Source: an uncultured Eudoraea sp. (lineage in GTDB: Bacteria > Bacteroidota > Bacteroidia > Flavobacteriales > Flavobacteriaceae). From it: a stretch of DNA of 64,000 bases. The DNA is taken from assembly GCF_947260015.1 (NCBI RefSeq), contig NZ_CAMYOM010000002.1, forward strand, positions 62,001 through 126,000. The letters are read 5' to 3'. Every line of letters begins with the position of its first letter. Within the stretch, counting starts at the first letter, position 1. A program made the position numbers and the translations under genes. The notes beneath the pieces are model-generated. The model was not told the origin of the DNA. It was given only the letters and a program-made list of their open reading frames with translations, and made no database searches. Shown here piece after piece: positions 45,081-55,100 of this stretch.

Positions 45081-46805
45081 ATGAATAAAACAGTAAATAT
45101 AAATCTCGCAAATATACTTTTTCACATAGATGAAAAAGCATTTAACAAATTACAGCGCTACCTGGAATCAATTAAGCGTTCATTTTCCGGTACGGCCGGA
45201 AGCGATGAAATCATTGCTGATATAGAAGCCAGGATAGCTGAACTTTTCCAGGAGAAAATGGAAAACGACAGGCAGGTTATAACCCTTAAAGAAGTAGATG
45301 AAGTCATCAACATCATGGGACAACCTGAAGACTACATGGTGGATGAAGACATTTTTGAAGATGAACCAAGAAGGACTGGTGAATCTCGTCCAAGAATTAA
45401 AAAACTCTACAGAGATACTGACAACAAATATATTGGAGGAGTATGCGCCGGGCTGGAACATTATCTTGGATTTGATGTCATTTGGATACGGCTGATATTC
45501 ATTGTATTAGGTATTTTTACAGGTTTTGGTTTTATTGCATATATCCTACTGTGGATTTTAGTGCCCGAAGCGGTTACCACTTCTCAGAAATTGGATATGA
45601 GAGGTGAGCCTGTAAACATTAGTAATATTGAACGAAAAGTAAAAGAGGGTTTTGATGATGTTGCAGATAAGGTAAAAAGTGTAGATTATGAAAAAGTAGG
45701 TGATAAGGTAAAAAGCAGTGGCAAAACGTTTTTTGATGCGCTTGGCGATGTTATCATGTTCCTGTTCAAAGTTTTCGGAAAATTTATTGGGATATTATTA
45801 ATCATAATAGGAGCCGCAACTTTAATTGGTCTCTTTATAGGATTATTCACCGTTGGAATTTTAGATATTGTACATATCCCAGGTATTGATTTTTATGATA
45901 TGGTAAATTCCACATCCGCCCCGGTATGGCTTGTTTCATTGCTCGCCTTTTTTGCAATAGGCATTCCCTTTTTCTTTCTGCTATACCTGGGATTAAAAAT
46001 TCTTGTTAATAACCTTAAGTCTATTGGCAACATAGCTAAATTTTCATTGCTGGGATTATGGCTACTATCCATTATCGGATTGAGTGTTTTAGGAATTCAA
46101 CAAGCTTCTGCTCATGCTTTTAACGGGACTACAACTGTTAAAGAAGATTTGAATTTTGATCAAGGAATTGACACTTTACGAATTAGCCTGCGATCCAGTG
46201 ATATATATGAAGATCAGGAAAATGTAGGGATCAATGGAATGACCATTACCTATGATGAAAATGGGGATAAACTGTTATTTGCCGACGACGTGCGTTTTGA
46301 TATTAAAAAGTCTGAGGACTCTATTGCTCATATTCGAATTAGAAAGGACGCAGACGGAAATTCTTTTGCATCTGCAAAAGATCGGGCAAGGCAAATCGAT
46401 TATAATTATTCCGTTGATGATAAAACCTTGTTACTCGACAATTTTCACACAACAGATGCTAAAAATAAGGTGCGGGACCAGGAAGTACGCGTTACGGTTT
46501 ATGTTCCGGTAAAGAGTGTTATATGGTTTGATGAATCTGCCAAACGCCACATTGGGAGAATAACCCGATATGACAAGGATATTTATCGAAGCGAAATAAT
46601 AGATTACCAATGGCTTATGCAAAACAACGGTGTATTGCAATGTCTGGACTGTCCGGAAGACCTCGAAGATGATGATGATGAGGAAGATGGTCGTATAATT
46701 ATCAATGAAAATGGAGTAGATATTGACATTAAAGACAATGGTGATTCCTTTAAGATGAAAATCGACGAGGAAGGAGTAAAGATCAAAACCAATGATAATA
46801 ACTAA
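45081..46805 (+). CDS. PspC-domain membrane protein
   Basis: 574 residues. The N-terminal 100 residues are a soluble helical domain with a regular acidic helix (DEIIADIEARIAELFQEKM). A PspC domain (about 112-172, YIGGVCAGLEHYLGFDVIWIRL) contributes the first membrane spans, followed by about three more (230-265, 285-315, 330-350). A C-terminal region outside the membrane (about 360-574) is beta-rich and ends in an acidic tail (EDDDDEEDG) and repeats of ENGVDIDIKDNGDSFKMKI. It follows the PadR gene by 2 bases. Long PspC proteins of this type are usual in Bacteroidota and are thought to respond to envelope stress. Confidence 0.9.
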   Translation: MNKTVNINLANILFHIDEKAFNKLQRYLESIKRSFSGTAGSDEIIADIEARIAELFQEKMENDRQVITLKEVDEVINIMGQPEDYMVDEDIFEDEPRRTGESRPRIKKLYRDTDNKYIGGVCAGLEHYLGFDVIWIRLIFIVLGIFTGFGFIAYILLWILVPEAVTTSQKLDMRGEPVNISNIERKVKEGFDDVADKVKSVDYEKVGDKVKSSGKTFFDALGDVIMFLFKVFGKFIGILLIIIGAATLIGLFIGLFTVGILDIVHIPGIDFYDMVNSTSAPVWLVSLLAFFAIGIPFFFLLYLGLKILVNNLKSIGNIAKFSLLGLWLLSIIGLSVLGIQQASAHAFNGTTTVKEDLNFDQGIDTLRISLRSSDIYEDQENVGINGMTITYDENGDKLLFADDVRFDIKKSEDSIAHIRIRKDADGNSFASAKDRARQIDYNYSVDDKTLLLDNFHTTDAKNKVRDQEVRVTVYVPVKSVIWFDESAKRHIGRITRYDKDIYRSEIIDYQWLMQNNGVLQCLDCPEDLEDDDDEEDGRIIINENGVDIDIKDNGDSFKMKIDEEGVKIKTNDNN

Positions 46806-46951
46806 AAGTTTACAATTCATCATTGCTATTCAACAACTGGGTAATACATATTAAATTTTTCTAACAAAAACAGAGAATTTTGATCAATCAATTTAAAACA
46901 ATAATCAATAAATCAGAGTCCAGATAAAATTTGGACAAAAAAACGACTATC

Positions 46952-47674
46952 ATGACAACATTAGCAAGAATTACAATCGCATTTATTCTGGCACTATTTC
47001 TTTCCTCATGTGCCTTTGACATTAATTTTGGTGACGGCAAAAAAGGAAACGGGGTTGTTGCCGAAGACCGAAGAGAGATTACAGAAGAGTTTACTGTGGT
47101 ATCTGCCTCAGAAGGCCTGGATGTTTATGTTACGCAGGCCAAAGATTTTGAAATCACCGTGGAAGCTGATGAAAATATTATCGACTTAATTGGAACAGAT
47201 ATCCGGGATGGTAAGTTAAAAATCCATGCTATAGAAAATATTGGCAGAGCAACTAAAAAGGTATATGTCTCTATGCCCGAAATTAGCGGACTTGAATCTT
47301 CCAGTGGTGCAGATTTAATTGGGAAGAGTGTTATTGAATCTGACAAAATTTCATTGAATGCCAGTAGTGGCTCGGATCTTCAGGTAGAAATAAGCGCTGA
47401 TGAAGTTGATGCAAGTACGAGCAGTGGGGCAGATATTAAAATATCTGGTGAGGCCAATGTACTGCATGCCAATGCCAGCAGTGGATCCGATATAAAAGCC
47501 AGAGATTTTAAAGTACAAACCTGCCGAGCCGAAGCAAGCAGTGGGGCGGATATTTCTGTGAATGTATCAGAGTCTCTGATTGCTGATGCCAGCAGTGGTG
47601 CAGATATTTCATATACAGGAGAAGCAACAGTTCAAAAGAAGAAATCTGTTTCTGGAAGTGTTCATAAAAATTAA
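46952..47674 (+). CDS. head-GIN/DUF2807 lipoprotein with SSG(A/S)D repeats
   Basis: ATG 46952 is preferred to an upstream TTG at 46931; the product has 240 residues with lipobox LFLSSC (Cys at about residue 20). The mature part is a DUF2807 right-handed beta-helix-like domain in which SSGAD or SSGSD recurs six times at intervals of about 20 residues (residues about 110-225). The family is exported and of unknown function, frequently encoded next to PspC genes in Bacteroidota. It is 146 bases downstream of the PspC gene and followed by a terminator. Confidence 0.88.
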   Translation: MTTLARITIAFILALFLSSCAFDINFGDGKKGNGVVAEDRREITEEFTVVSASEGLDVYVTQAKDFEITVEADENIIDLIGTDIRDGKLKIHAIENIGRATKKVYVSMPEISGLESSSGADLIGKSVIESDKISLNASSGSDLQVEISADEVDASTSSGADIKISGEANVLHANASSGSDIKARDFKVQTCRAEASSGADISVNVSESLIADASSGADISYTGEATVQKKKSVSGSVHKN

Positions 47675-47726
47675 AATTATATATTCAATTTTAAACAACA
47701 CACATTTTCTTTAAACTTATTATTTT

Positions 47727-47750
47727 AACCCCGGTATTCTTGCCGGGGTT
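47727..47750 (+). terminator. rho-independent terminator after the DUF2807 gene
   Basis: Stem AACCCCGG with CCGGGGTT and an 8-base loop; a modest T-rich tail follows. Confidence 0.75.
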
Positions 47751-47798
47751 ATTTCGTCATATATTGGATTTATCTATATTCGTATTAAACAATTGGTA

Positions 47799-48812
47799 AT
47801 GAATCTCAATCTAAAAAAGTACACCTTATCCTTGAAACATACCTTTAGAATTTCAAGGGAATCTTATGATTCACAAGATACTTTAATAGTATCTCTGTCT
47901 TCCGAAAATTGTATTGGCTATGGAGAAGCAACTGCCAATCCGTATTACGGTATTAGCTGTGAAAGCATGATTTCTGAAATAGAAGGGATTCGCCCGGAAA
48001 TAGAAGCCTACAATTTTCAAAATACTAAAGACTTTTACTCTTTTATTACATCCTGGGGGCTGAGCAACTTTGCTTTGTGTGCTTTGGATCTTGCTGCTCA
48101 TGACCTCTATGGTAAAATCATTGGGAAACCACTATACGAGATTTGGGGAACTTCTAAAGAGTATTATCCCATCACCAATTATACGATTGGCCTGGATACC
48201 GTAGATAAAATGGTCGCAAAAATGAAAGAAAAACCCTGGCCTATTTACAAAATTAAGTTAGGAACGGAAAATGATGTGGCAATTATTAAAGAGTTACGCA
48301 AACATACAAAAGCTATTTTCAGGATTGATGCCAATTGTGCCTGGACCGCAGCGGAAACTATTCACAATGCTCCGTTGTTAAAGGAATTGGGCGTTGAGTT
48401 TTTGGAACAACCCCTAAAGGCCGATGATTGGGAAGGGATGGAAAAAGTAATTCACCAAAGCGTTCTTCCGGTAATTGCCGACGAAAGTTGTATAGAAGAG
48501 GGTGATGTAGAGAAATGCTGGCTCCATTTTAATGGTATAAATATTAAGTTAACAAAATGTGGAGGACTTACGCCAGCTTTGCGAATGATAGATAAAGCCA
48601 GGGAACTAGGTTTGAAAGTCATGGTAGGGTGCATGACGGAATCTACCGTTGGGATTTCTGCCATTGCCCAACTATTACCGAAATTGGATTATGTAGATAT
48701 GGATGGGGCAATGTTATTATCTGAAGATATTGCAAGGGGTGCTCAAATTAAAGAAAACAGCCATGTTGTTTTTCCTGGAATAAATGGCAGCGGAATAGAA
48801 TTATTCAAATGA
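47799..48812 (+). CDS. dipeptide epimerase (L-Ala-D/L-Glu epimerase type)
   Basis: Enolase-superfamily enzyme of 337 residues; ATG 47799 is preferred to an in-frame TTG six bases upstream. Catalytic residues are all present: Lys151-x-Lys153 (YKIKLG), metal ligands Asp177 (RIDANCAW), Glu203 (LEQPL) and Asp228 (ADESC), and Lys250 (IKLTKCGG). Such enzymes epimerise L-Ala-D-Glu from peptidoglycan peptides to L-Ala-L-Glu for reuse, although related enzymes act on other dipeptides. Its stop overlaps the start of the next gene (ATGA), so translation is coupled. Confidence 0.88.
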   Translation: MNLNLKKYTLSLKHTFRISRESYDSQDTLIVSLSSENCIGYGEATANPYYGISCESMISEIEGIRPEIEAYNFQNTKDFYSFITSWGLSNFALCALDLAAHDLYGKIIGKPLYEIWGTSKEYYPITNYTIGLDTVDKMVAKMKEKPWPIYKIKLGTENDVAIIKELRKHTKAIFRIDANCAWTAAETIHNAPLLKELGVEFLEQPLKADDWEGMEKVIHQSVLPVIADESCIEEGDVEKCWLHFNGINIKLTKCGGLTPALRMIDKARELGLKVMVGCMTESTVGISAIAQLLPKLDYVDMDGAMLLSEDIARGAQIKENSHVVFPGINGSGIELFK

Positions 48813-49858
48813 GCACTTATATCAATTCTTTTCCGGGACGCGAAATTATAGTTGGGCAGAAGAAATTTCTTTACTTCGGTGGAACCGCCTATTTTGGGAT
48901 GCAAACTGATAGGGAATTCCAGAATATTTTTATCGCAAATATCCAAAAACATGGCACTAACTATGGTGCTTCCAGAAAGGCCAATGTTCAACTATCGGTT
49001 TATAGAGATGCAGAAACTCATCTTTCAAAATGGGTTGGTAGTGAAGACTGTACAGTCCTATCATCAGGATATCTTGCCGGTCAATTGATTTGTAGCTTAT
49101 TCAGTGGTAAGCAATATGAGTTGTTCTATACACCAAACAGTCATTCCGCCCTTTACCAATCTAACGTTAAACCTTATATCACTTATTCGGCTTTGCATAT
49201 TGCATTAAGGGACCATCTGTCATCAAATAAAGAGGCAATACCGGTAATTCTTTTAGATTCAATAGATTTCTCGGGCTACAACTACCCGCAATTTCATGGG
49301 TTAACATCACTGCCTTTAAATAAATGCATTCTTGTGGCAGACGATTCACACGGTATTGGGCAAATAGGTCCCGGAAATAGCGGTGTTTTCCAAATTCTCT
49401 CGAATTTTAAACCTAAAGAGCTACTAATTTGCTGCTCTTTGGGTAAGGCGTTAGGTATAGATGCAGGAGCAATTTTTGGTACCAACAAAAGGTTAAAACA
49501 AGTAATAAAAACCGATTTTTATGCCGGAGCTTCGCCCCCATCACCTGCAAGTATGGCCACATTAATTGAATCTGAAGAAATATATAAATATAAAAAGAAG
49601 ATCCTGGATTATAATATGAGTTTATTCTTAAATCAAATAAATGATAATAAGAAATTTAGCTTTATACAAGGATTCCCGGTATTTGGTTATTCCGATCCTG
49701 AATTAACCAAATTTCTGTACAATAACGGAATTATTGTTACTGATTTCAATTATCCCTCAGAAGAAGCCAGCTTAAAAAGCAGGATAGTATTAACTGCCTT
49801 ACATACAGAGAAAGACATATCAAAACTTACCTCACTTATTAATTCTTTTTACGATTAA
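48809..49858 (+). CDS. alpha-oxoamine synthase-like PLP enzyme
   Basis: 349 residues of fold type I aminotransferase. Motifs match the alpha-oxoamine synthase group (8-amino-7-oxononanoate synthase, 2-amino-3-ketobutyrate ligase): YGASRKANVQLSVYRDAE near the N-terminus (usually GSGGSRL), ADDSHGIGQIGPG with the PLP-ring Asp-x-His, and CSLGKALGIDAGA with PLP lysine Lys213. It is about 40 residues shorter than BioF and the glycine-rich substrate loop is altered, so it may not be a true BioF. It overlaps the epimerase gene by 4 bases, so both may act in peptidoglycan-peptide recycling or a small amino-ketone pathway; that is inference. Confidence 0.82.
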   Translation: MSTYINSFPGREIIVGQKKFLYFGGTAYFGMQTDREFQNIFIANIQKHGTNYGASRKANVQLSVYRDAETHLSKWVGSEDCTVLSSGYLAGQLICSLFSGKQYELFYTPNSHSALYQSNVKPYITYSALHIALRDHLSSNKEAIPVILLDSIDFSGYNYPQFHGLTSLPLNKCILVADDSHGIGQIGPGNSGVFQILSNFKPKELLICCSLGKALGIDAGAIFGTNKRLKQVIKTDFYAGASPPSPASMATLIESEEIYKYKKKILDYNMSLFLNQINDNKKFSFIQGFPVFGYSDPELTKFLYNNGIIVTDFNYPSEEASLKSRIVLTALHTEKDISKLTSLINSFYD

Positions 49859-49913
49859 TATCTAAACTCATGTGCAGTCCTTTACAATTCATAATTTAAT
49901 CTGTAATATGCAG

Positions 49914-49942
49914 TTGGTTTTACAAAAAATATTGTAACTTTT
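49914..49942 (+). promoter_or_regulatory. candidate promoter of the lipocalin-like gene
   Basis: TTG (49914-49916), 18-base spacer, TAACTTTT (49935-49942), one mismatch to TAnnTTTG. The ATG is 38 bases further on. Confidence 0.4.
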
Positions 49943-49980
49943 AAGACTTATTTAAGAATAATTATTAAAAACACAAAACT

Positions 49981-50427
49981 ATGAAAAAATTGCTTGGATT
50001 AGTTTTATTGATTGTGCTATTAGTCACCGTTACTGCAACCACATCTTTAAAACCTAACAATATGCATACCATTCAAGGCACCTGGGAACTCCAAAGCTTT
50101 TATAACTATGATGGACAGGAAATATCAGATACCGCGAACTTACAAGAAGGTTACAGACAAGTAAAAATGTACTATAACGGGAAAGTAATGTGGTCCCGCA
50201 CCGATCCAAACGATACAATCGGCAGATTCGGTTATGGTTCCTACAAGATAACAGATACGGACCTGATAGAAACTATTGAATATGGAGATTATCAAATGTT
50301 GATGGCCCTAGATACCTTACGCGAATTTACTTTTGAATTAATATTAAAGGATGACACTTTTAGTCAGATATCCTTTGATGCGGAAGGTAACCGTACTTTT
50401 TCTGAAAACTATATGCGAATTGATTAA
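49981..50427 (+). CDS. exported lipocalin-like protein
   Basis: 148 residues: a hydrophobic N-terminal signal (about 1-20) followed by an up-and-down beta-barrel pattern that begins with the lipocalin-like GTWELQSFYN and proceeds through short strands (VKMYYNGKVMWSR, RFGYGSYKITD, FTFELILKD). It is probably a small periplasmic ligand-binding protein. No closer function is visible. It is monocistronic and ends at a perfect palindromic terminator. Confidence 0.65.
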   Translation: MKKLLGLVLLIVLLVTVTATTSLKPNNMHTIQGTWELQSFYNYDGQEISDTANLQEGYRQVKMYYNGKVMWSRTDPNDTIGRFGYGSYKITDTDLIETIEYGDYQMLMALDTLREFTFELILKDDTFSQISFDAEGNRTFSENYMRID

Positions 50428-50443
50428 ACATTTTCGAAGTATA

Positions 50444-50475
50444 AAAATAACCGCTACAATTGTAGCGGTTATTTT
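50444..50475. terminator. perfect 32-base palindromic terminator
   Basis: AAAATAACCGCTACAA and its exact complement TTGTAGCGGTTATTTT form one stem with no spacer, flanked by A and T runs. It serves both the lipocalin-like gene and the convergent trxB. Confidence 0.92.
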
Positions 50476-50486
50476 ATGACGAATTC

Positions 50487-51452
50487 TTAGGTTACTTCCT
50501 GCGGGGTTTCAATAGTGGCTAAATAGCGTTCTGCATCCAAAGCTGCCATACAACCGGTTCCTGCAGCCGTTACAGCTTGTCTGTATTCCTTATCCTGAAC
50601 ATCACCACTGGCAAAAACCCCTGGCTTACTTGTTTTAGTGGATTTACCAGGTGTTATAAGGTATCCGGTGTCATCCATCTCTAACTGACCCTTGAAAATT
50701 TCCGTATTGGGTTTATGACCTATGGCAACAAAAAATCCAGTAATCGGAATTTCCTCTTTTGCACCAGTTTTATTATTCACAATCCGTAAACCTTCAACAA
50801 CCTGATCTCCCAATATTTCATCCACTTCTGAATTATAACGCAGATCTATGTTTTGCAGACTGTTTACCCTGTGTTGCATAGCCTTCGAAGCTCTCATATA
50901 ATCCTTACGGACCAACATGGTAACTTTGTTACAAATATTGGCTAGATAAGACGCCTCTTCCGCTGCCGTATCCCCTCCTCCAACAATTGCCACATCTTGT
51001 CCTTTATAAAAAAATCCGTCGCATACCGCGCAGGCCGAAACACCACCCCCGCGTAAACGTTGTTCACTGGGAATATTTAAATATTTTGCAGTAGCTCCTG
51101 TGGAAATAATCACTGTTTCTGCCTCAATTACCTTAGAATTATCTACGGTTACTTTGTGAATCCCTCCTACCTCATCACTGAAGTCAACTGAAGTCGCCAT
51201 ACCTATCCGAACTTCCGTTCCAAAGCGCTCTGCCTGTTGCTGCAACTGGACCATCATCGTTGGTCCGTCTATACCTTCAGGGTATCCCGGAAAATTATCC
51301 ACTTCCGTGGTGGTGGTTAACTGTCCTCCGGGCTCCATCCCGGTATACATAAGCGGTTTCAGATCTGCTCTGGCCGCATAAATAGCTGCCGTATAACCGG
51401 CAGGACCTGAACCTAATATAAGTGTTTTTACACGTTCAATTTTTTCTGACAT
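50487..51452 (-). CDS. trxB: thioredoxin-disulfide reductase
   Basis: 321 residues from ATG 51452 (an in-frame TTG two codons upstream is less likely). FAD-binding GSGPAGYTAAIYAARA at the N-terminus, NADPH-binding GGGDTAAEEASYLA, the redox CAVC motif and C-terminal FASGDVQDKEYRQ are all present, matching E. coli TrxB. It keeps thioredoxin reduced for ribonucleotide reductase and stress repair. It lies downstream of the RND operon on the same strand but about 210 bases away and probably has its own promoter. Confidence 0.96.
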   Translation of the reverse strand: MSEKIERVKTLILGSGPAGYTAAIYAARADLKPLMYTGMEPGGQLTTTTEVDNFPGYPEGIDGPTMMVQLQQQAERFGTEVRIGMATSVDFSDEVGGIHKVTVDNSKVIEAETVIISTGATAKYLNIPSEQRLRGGGVSACAVCDGFFYKGQDVAIVGGGDTAAEEASYLANICNKVTMLVRKDYMRASKAMQHRVNSLQNIDLRYNSEVDEILGDQVVEGLRIVNNKTGAKEEIPITGFFVAIGHKPNTEIFKGQLEMDDTGYLITPGKSTKTSKPGVFASGDVQDKEYRQAVTAAGTGCMAALDAERYLATIETPQEVT

Positions 51453-51668
51453 GATCAAGTATTAAACTATAATTATTATACTATAAAAGTAGGATTTTCA
51501 GGATAAACCTTACTTTAAAAGTTATAAAAAGTTATTATAATTCTATAAGTAAATCTATGTTGTCTTTCTGAGGTCATTCAAATCAATATTTGAAAAACAA
51601 TAGAAGTATATAAGGCTAATGAAAGACTGCGGCTTTCTTATAAACAGTTCTGGTTGGAAAGAATTTAT

Positions 51669-51854
51669 TTAATCCTTTATACCAAATTTGGTTAAGATAT
51701 CCTCCATTAAACACCATTTTGTGAATGATGACTGTAAGAGGTTTATACCGACGAAAGCCGTAAACCACAACCAATTAATATTTACGTAAATGGCAAGTAC
51801 TAGGCTAACTAGAATAAAGATTCCGGCAACAGCCCTAACAATTCTGTTTTTCAT
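51669..51854 (-). CDS. DUF2892 small membrane protein (YgaP-type transmembrane domain)
   Basis: 61 residues: MKNRIVRAVAGIFILVSL, two membrane helices, and the conserved end WCLMEDILTKFGIK. DUF2892 is the membrane part of the E. coli rhodanese YgaP; stand-alone copies often accompany rhodanese, persulfide or thiol-handling genes. It is the last gene of the RND operon, 12 bases after the PII-like gene. Its Cys near the C-terminus is conserved in YgaP-type domains. This association hints at sulfur handling by the pump. Confidence 0.88.
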   Translation of the reverse strand: MKNRIVRAVAGIFILVSLVLAIYVNINWLWFTAFVGINLLQSSFTKWCLMEDILTKFGIKD

Positions 51855-51866
51855 ACTAATAATCTT

Positions 51867-52172
51867 TTAAATTGATCTTTCTATTGGAACCACAATCGCT
51901 CTAATAGGATTGTTAGTCACTAATTTTTCATTAAACACTTGAATCAAATTAAAGAGGGAATCTATTTTTTCATCTTCAGTGAAGGAAAAAAACAGACTGG
52001 ATTCTACACCTCCCTTTACACCTGGAAACCAATTTGAGGTTATTAAAACAGACGTCTGTTGTTTATATCCGTCGATTTCTGAACCGCTAAAATTTTCAAT
52101 ATTGGCTTTTTTAAAAAGTTCCAAAATAGCCTCCTCGTACTGCTCAACTACGGTGACAATAAGTAGTTTCAT
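51867..52172 (-). CDS. small PII-like (DUF3240-like) protein
   Basis: 101 residues with the ferredoxin-like alternation of PII proteins: MKLLIVTVVEQYEEAILELFKK, a central loop, and a C-terminal strand IRAIVVPIERSI. Small PII-like proteins (for example DUF3240) are known beside RND efflux genes. The start codon overlaps the RND stop by 4 bases (ATGA), so it is translated with the pump. A role as an allosteric or sensor subunit of the transporter is likely from context, not from demonstrated residues. Confidence 0.68.
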   Translation of the reverse strand: MKLLIVTVVEQYEEAILELFKKANIENFSGSEIDGYKQQTSVLITSNWFPGVKGGVESSLFFSFTEDEKIDSLFNLIQVFNEKLVTNNPIRAIVVPIERSI

Positions 52173-55100
52173 ATTTTGTGATTTTTACGTTCTATTAAAT
52201 AATATACAAGTGGCACCACTAACAGAGTAAGCACGGTTGAAGCAATTGTCCCTCCCATTAGTGAAATAGCCAAGCCCTGAAATATGGGGTCAAAAAGAAT
52301 AACAAAAGCACCAATTACCACGGTACCGGCGGTAAGGAGTATAGGAGTTGTACGAACTGCCCCGGCATCTATAACTGCTTGTTTTAAAGGAACTCCTTCT
52401 GCAACGCGAAGGTTTATAAAGTCAATAAGCAATACTGAATTTCTTACCATAATTCCCGCCAATGCAATCATTCCAATAAAAGAAGTAGCCGTAAAGAATG
52501 CATCTAACAACCAATGGCCAAGGACAATTCCAATCAAAGAAAGTGGAATTGCGACCATCATAACAATAGGCGCCTTAAAATTCTGGAACCACCCCACAAT
52601 TAAAATATAAATAATGACAATAACCCCTAGAAATGCAATTCCTAAATCCCTGAATACTTCCAGAGTAATCTGCCATTCTCCATCCCATTTTATGGTATAA
52701 TTATCTTCAAAATCGGGTTGTTTAATGTAAAGTTCTTCAAGCTTATATCCTTCCGGAATATCAATTTCATTTAATTTATCTGTCATGCCCAAGATAGCAT
52801 AAACCGGGCTCTCTAATTCGCCAGCCATATCAGCAATTACGTAAACCACTCGTTTTTGATTTTTTCTATAAATGCTTTTGGCAGTAATGGTTTTATTAAC
52901 TTCCGTTAAATCGCCTATGGTATTCATGGTTCCCATTCCGGATTTAACTTTGAGTTGAGAAATATCATTAATGGTGGATTTCTCTTTTTCGTCCAGTGCA
53001 AGTACCAGGCTTATCTGGTTGGATGCATCTTCATCATATAAATTAGTTATTGCTCTCTCAGAAAGGGCCAAATTTAATGTTTGGGTAATTTGCTCTGGTA
53101 CCACGCCATAAAGCATAGCTTTTTGCTTATCTATAATGAATTCATACTCGGTTTGGTCTGCTTCTACCATCCAATCGACATCCACTACATCTTTGGTATT
53201 GTTTAACAGGCCTTGTATCTGATTAGCGACGGCAATCTGCCCGTCATAATCCGGTCCATAAATTTCTCCCACAATGGTTGATAACACAGGTGGTCCTGGT
53301 GGTACTTCGACCACTTTTACGTTCGCATTATATTTTTTTCCGATTTTTCTAATTTCAGGGCGCAGAAGGCTGGCAATCTCATGGCTTTGAGCACTTCTTT
53401 CGTGTTTATCTACCAGGTTTATCTGAATATCAGCGACATTGCTCCCTCCTCTGAGATCATAGTGCCTTACCAGCCCATTAAAGGTTATAGGAGCTGAAGT
53501 CCCTACATAGCTTTGATAATTAATCACCTCCGGAATAGTTGTCAAATACTGGGAAATTTCTTTTGCAACAACAGCCGTCCGTTCAAGCGTCGTACCTTCC
53601 GGCATATCTATGACCACCTGAAATTCATTTTTATTATCGAAAGGCAGCATTTTTACAGCGACTGATTTAGTAAAGAACATGGCTACCGAAGCCAATAACA
53701 AAAAGAAAGTTATTCCCAAAAATACCCAACGTATTTTTTTATTTTCCAACAAAGGCTTTTCAAATCTCTCATATATCCTATATATAAAGGTTTCCTCTAG
53801 TTGTTTCTCTTCTTTTTTCTTTCCCTTTTTTTCTTTTTCACGCAGAAAAATAAAACCCAGATAAGGGGTAATTGTCAGTGCCACAAACAAGGACAATATC
53901 ATTGCAATAGACGCTCCAATTGGCATTGGCGACATATATGGGCCCATTAGTCCCGAGACAAATGCCATTGGTAAAACCGATGCAATTACCGTAAAAGTTG
54001 CCAAAATCGTTGGATTCCCAACTTCATTTATAGCGTAAAGTGCAGCTTGTTTGAATGGCAAACGCTTCATTTTAAAATGGCGGTGCATGTTCTCTGCAAT
54101 AATTATGGAATCATCCACCACTATTCCTGTTACAAACACCAGGGCGAAAAGAGTTATTCTGTTCAGGGTGTAGTCCAGCATATAATAGCTGAGCAATGTA
54201 AGGGCAAATGTAATTGGGACTGACAAAAACACTACCAAACCACCTCGCCAACCCATGGCCAACATAACCACAAAAGTGACCGCAATGATTGCGCCTATAA
54301 GGTGCATAAGTAGTTCTGATACTTTTTGAGAAGCAGTTTCTCCGTAATTACGGGTAACTTCCACATGCACATCCGTAGGAATCAGATTTTGTTTCAGATG
54401 ATCTACCTTTTTCAGAATAATATCCGAAATCTTCATTGCATCTGCTCCTTTTCGTTTGGCTATGGAAATGGTAACAGCCGGATATTCAGAATTATACAGC
54501 TGTGCTTTTTCGCTTGCCTGGCCAAAACCAAGAGAAACATAATTTTTGGGCAATTCAGCTCCATCATGTATTGCCGCAATTTGTTTAAGGTATATTGGTT
54601 GATTTTGTTGAACGCCGACTACCAAATTTTCAACATCCTCTGTAGTTTCCAAAAATCTTCCGGTTGTTACTGTGAACTCTGTATCATACTTATCAAAAGT
54701 ACCACTGCTAAGCTGACTGTTATTGGCTTTTATCATCTGGGCAACGGAAAGGAAATCCAGTCCGCTTTCTGCCATCTTATCTTTGTCGAGTACTACCCTT
54801 AATTGCCTGTTTCTGCCACCAATTTTTTGTATAGCCGAAACGTCATTTATTTTTTCAATTTCGTCAGTAAGTTCCTGCGCAATCTGCTTCAATTGGTAAT
54901 CATCGTAATTCTCACTCCACAGGGTTAAACCCAGCATTGGTACATCATCAATGGCTCTGGTTTTTACCAAAGGAAAAGTCACACCCTGTGGCATGATATC
55001 CATATGTTTATTAATCTCATTGTAGAGTTTAACAAAAGACCTTTCAATATCCTCACCCACATAAAATTGAACAATAACCATGGCTTGTTCCTTCATGGAA

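Noticed and set aside
46431-46823. 130-codon minus-strand frame under the PspC gene
   Set aside because: Hydrophobic shadow of an acidic region on the coding strand, with no start signal or homology.
54326-54802. 158-codon plus-strand frame inside the RND permease gene
   Set aside because: It lies entirely within a well-conserved transporter gene on the opposite strand.
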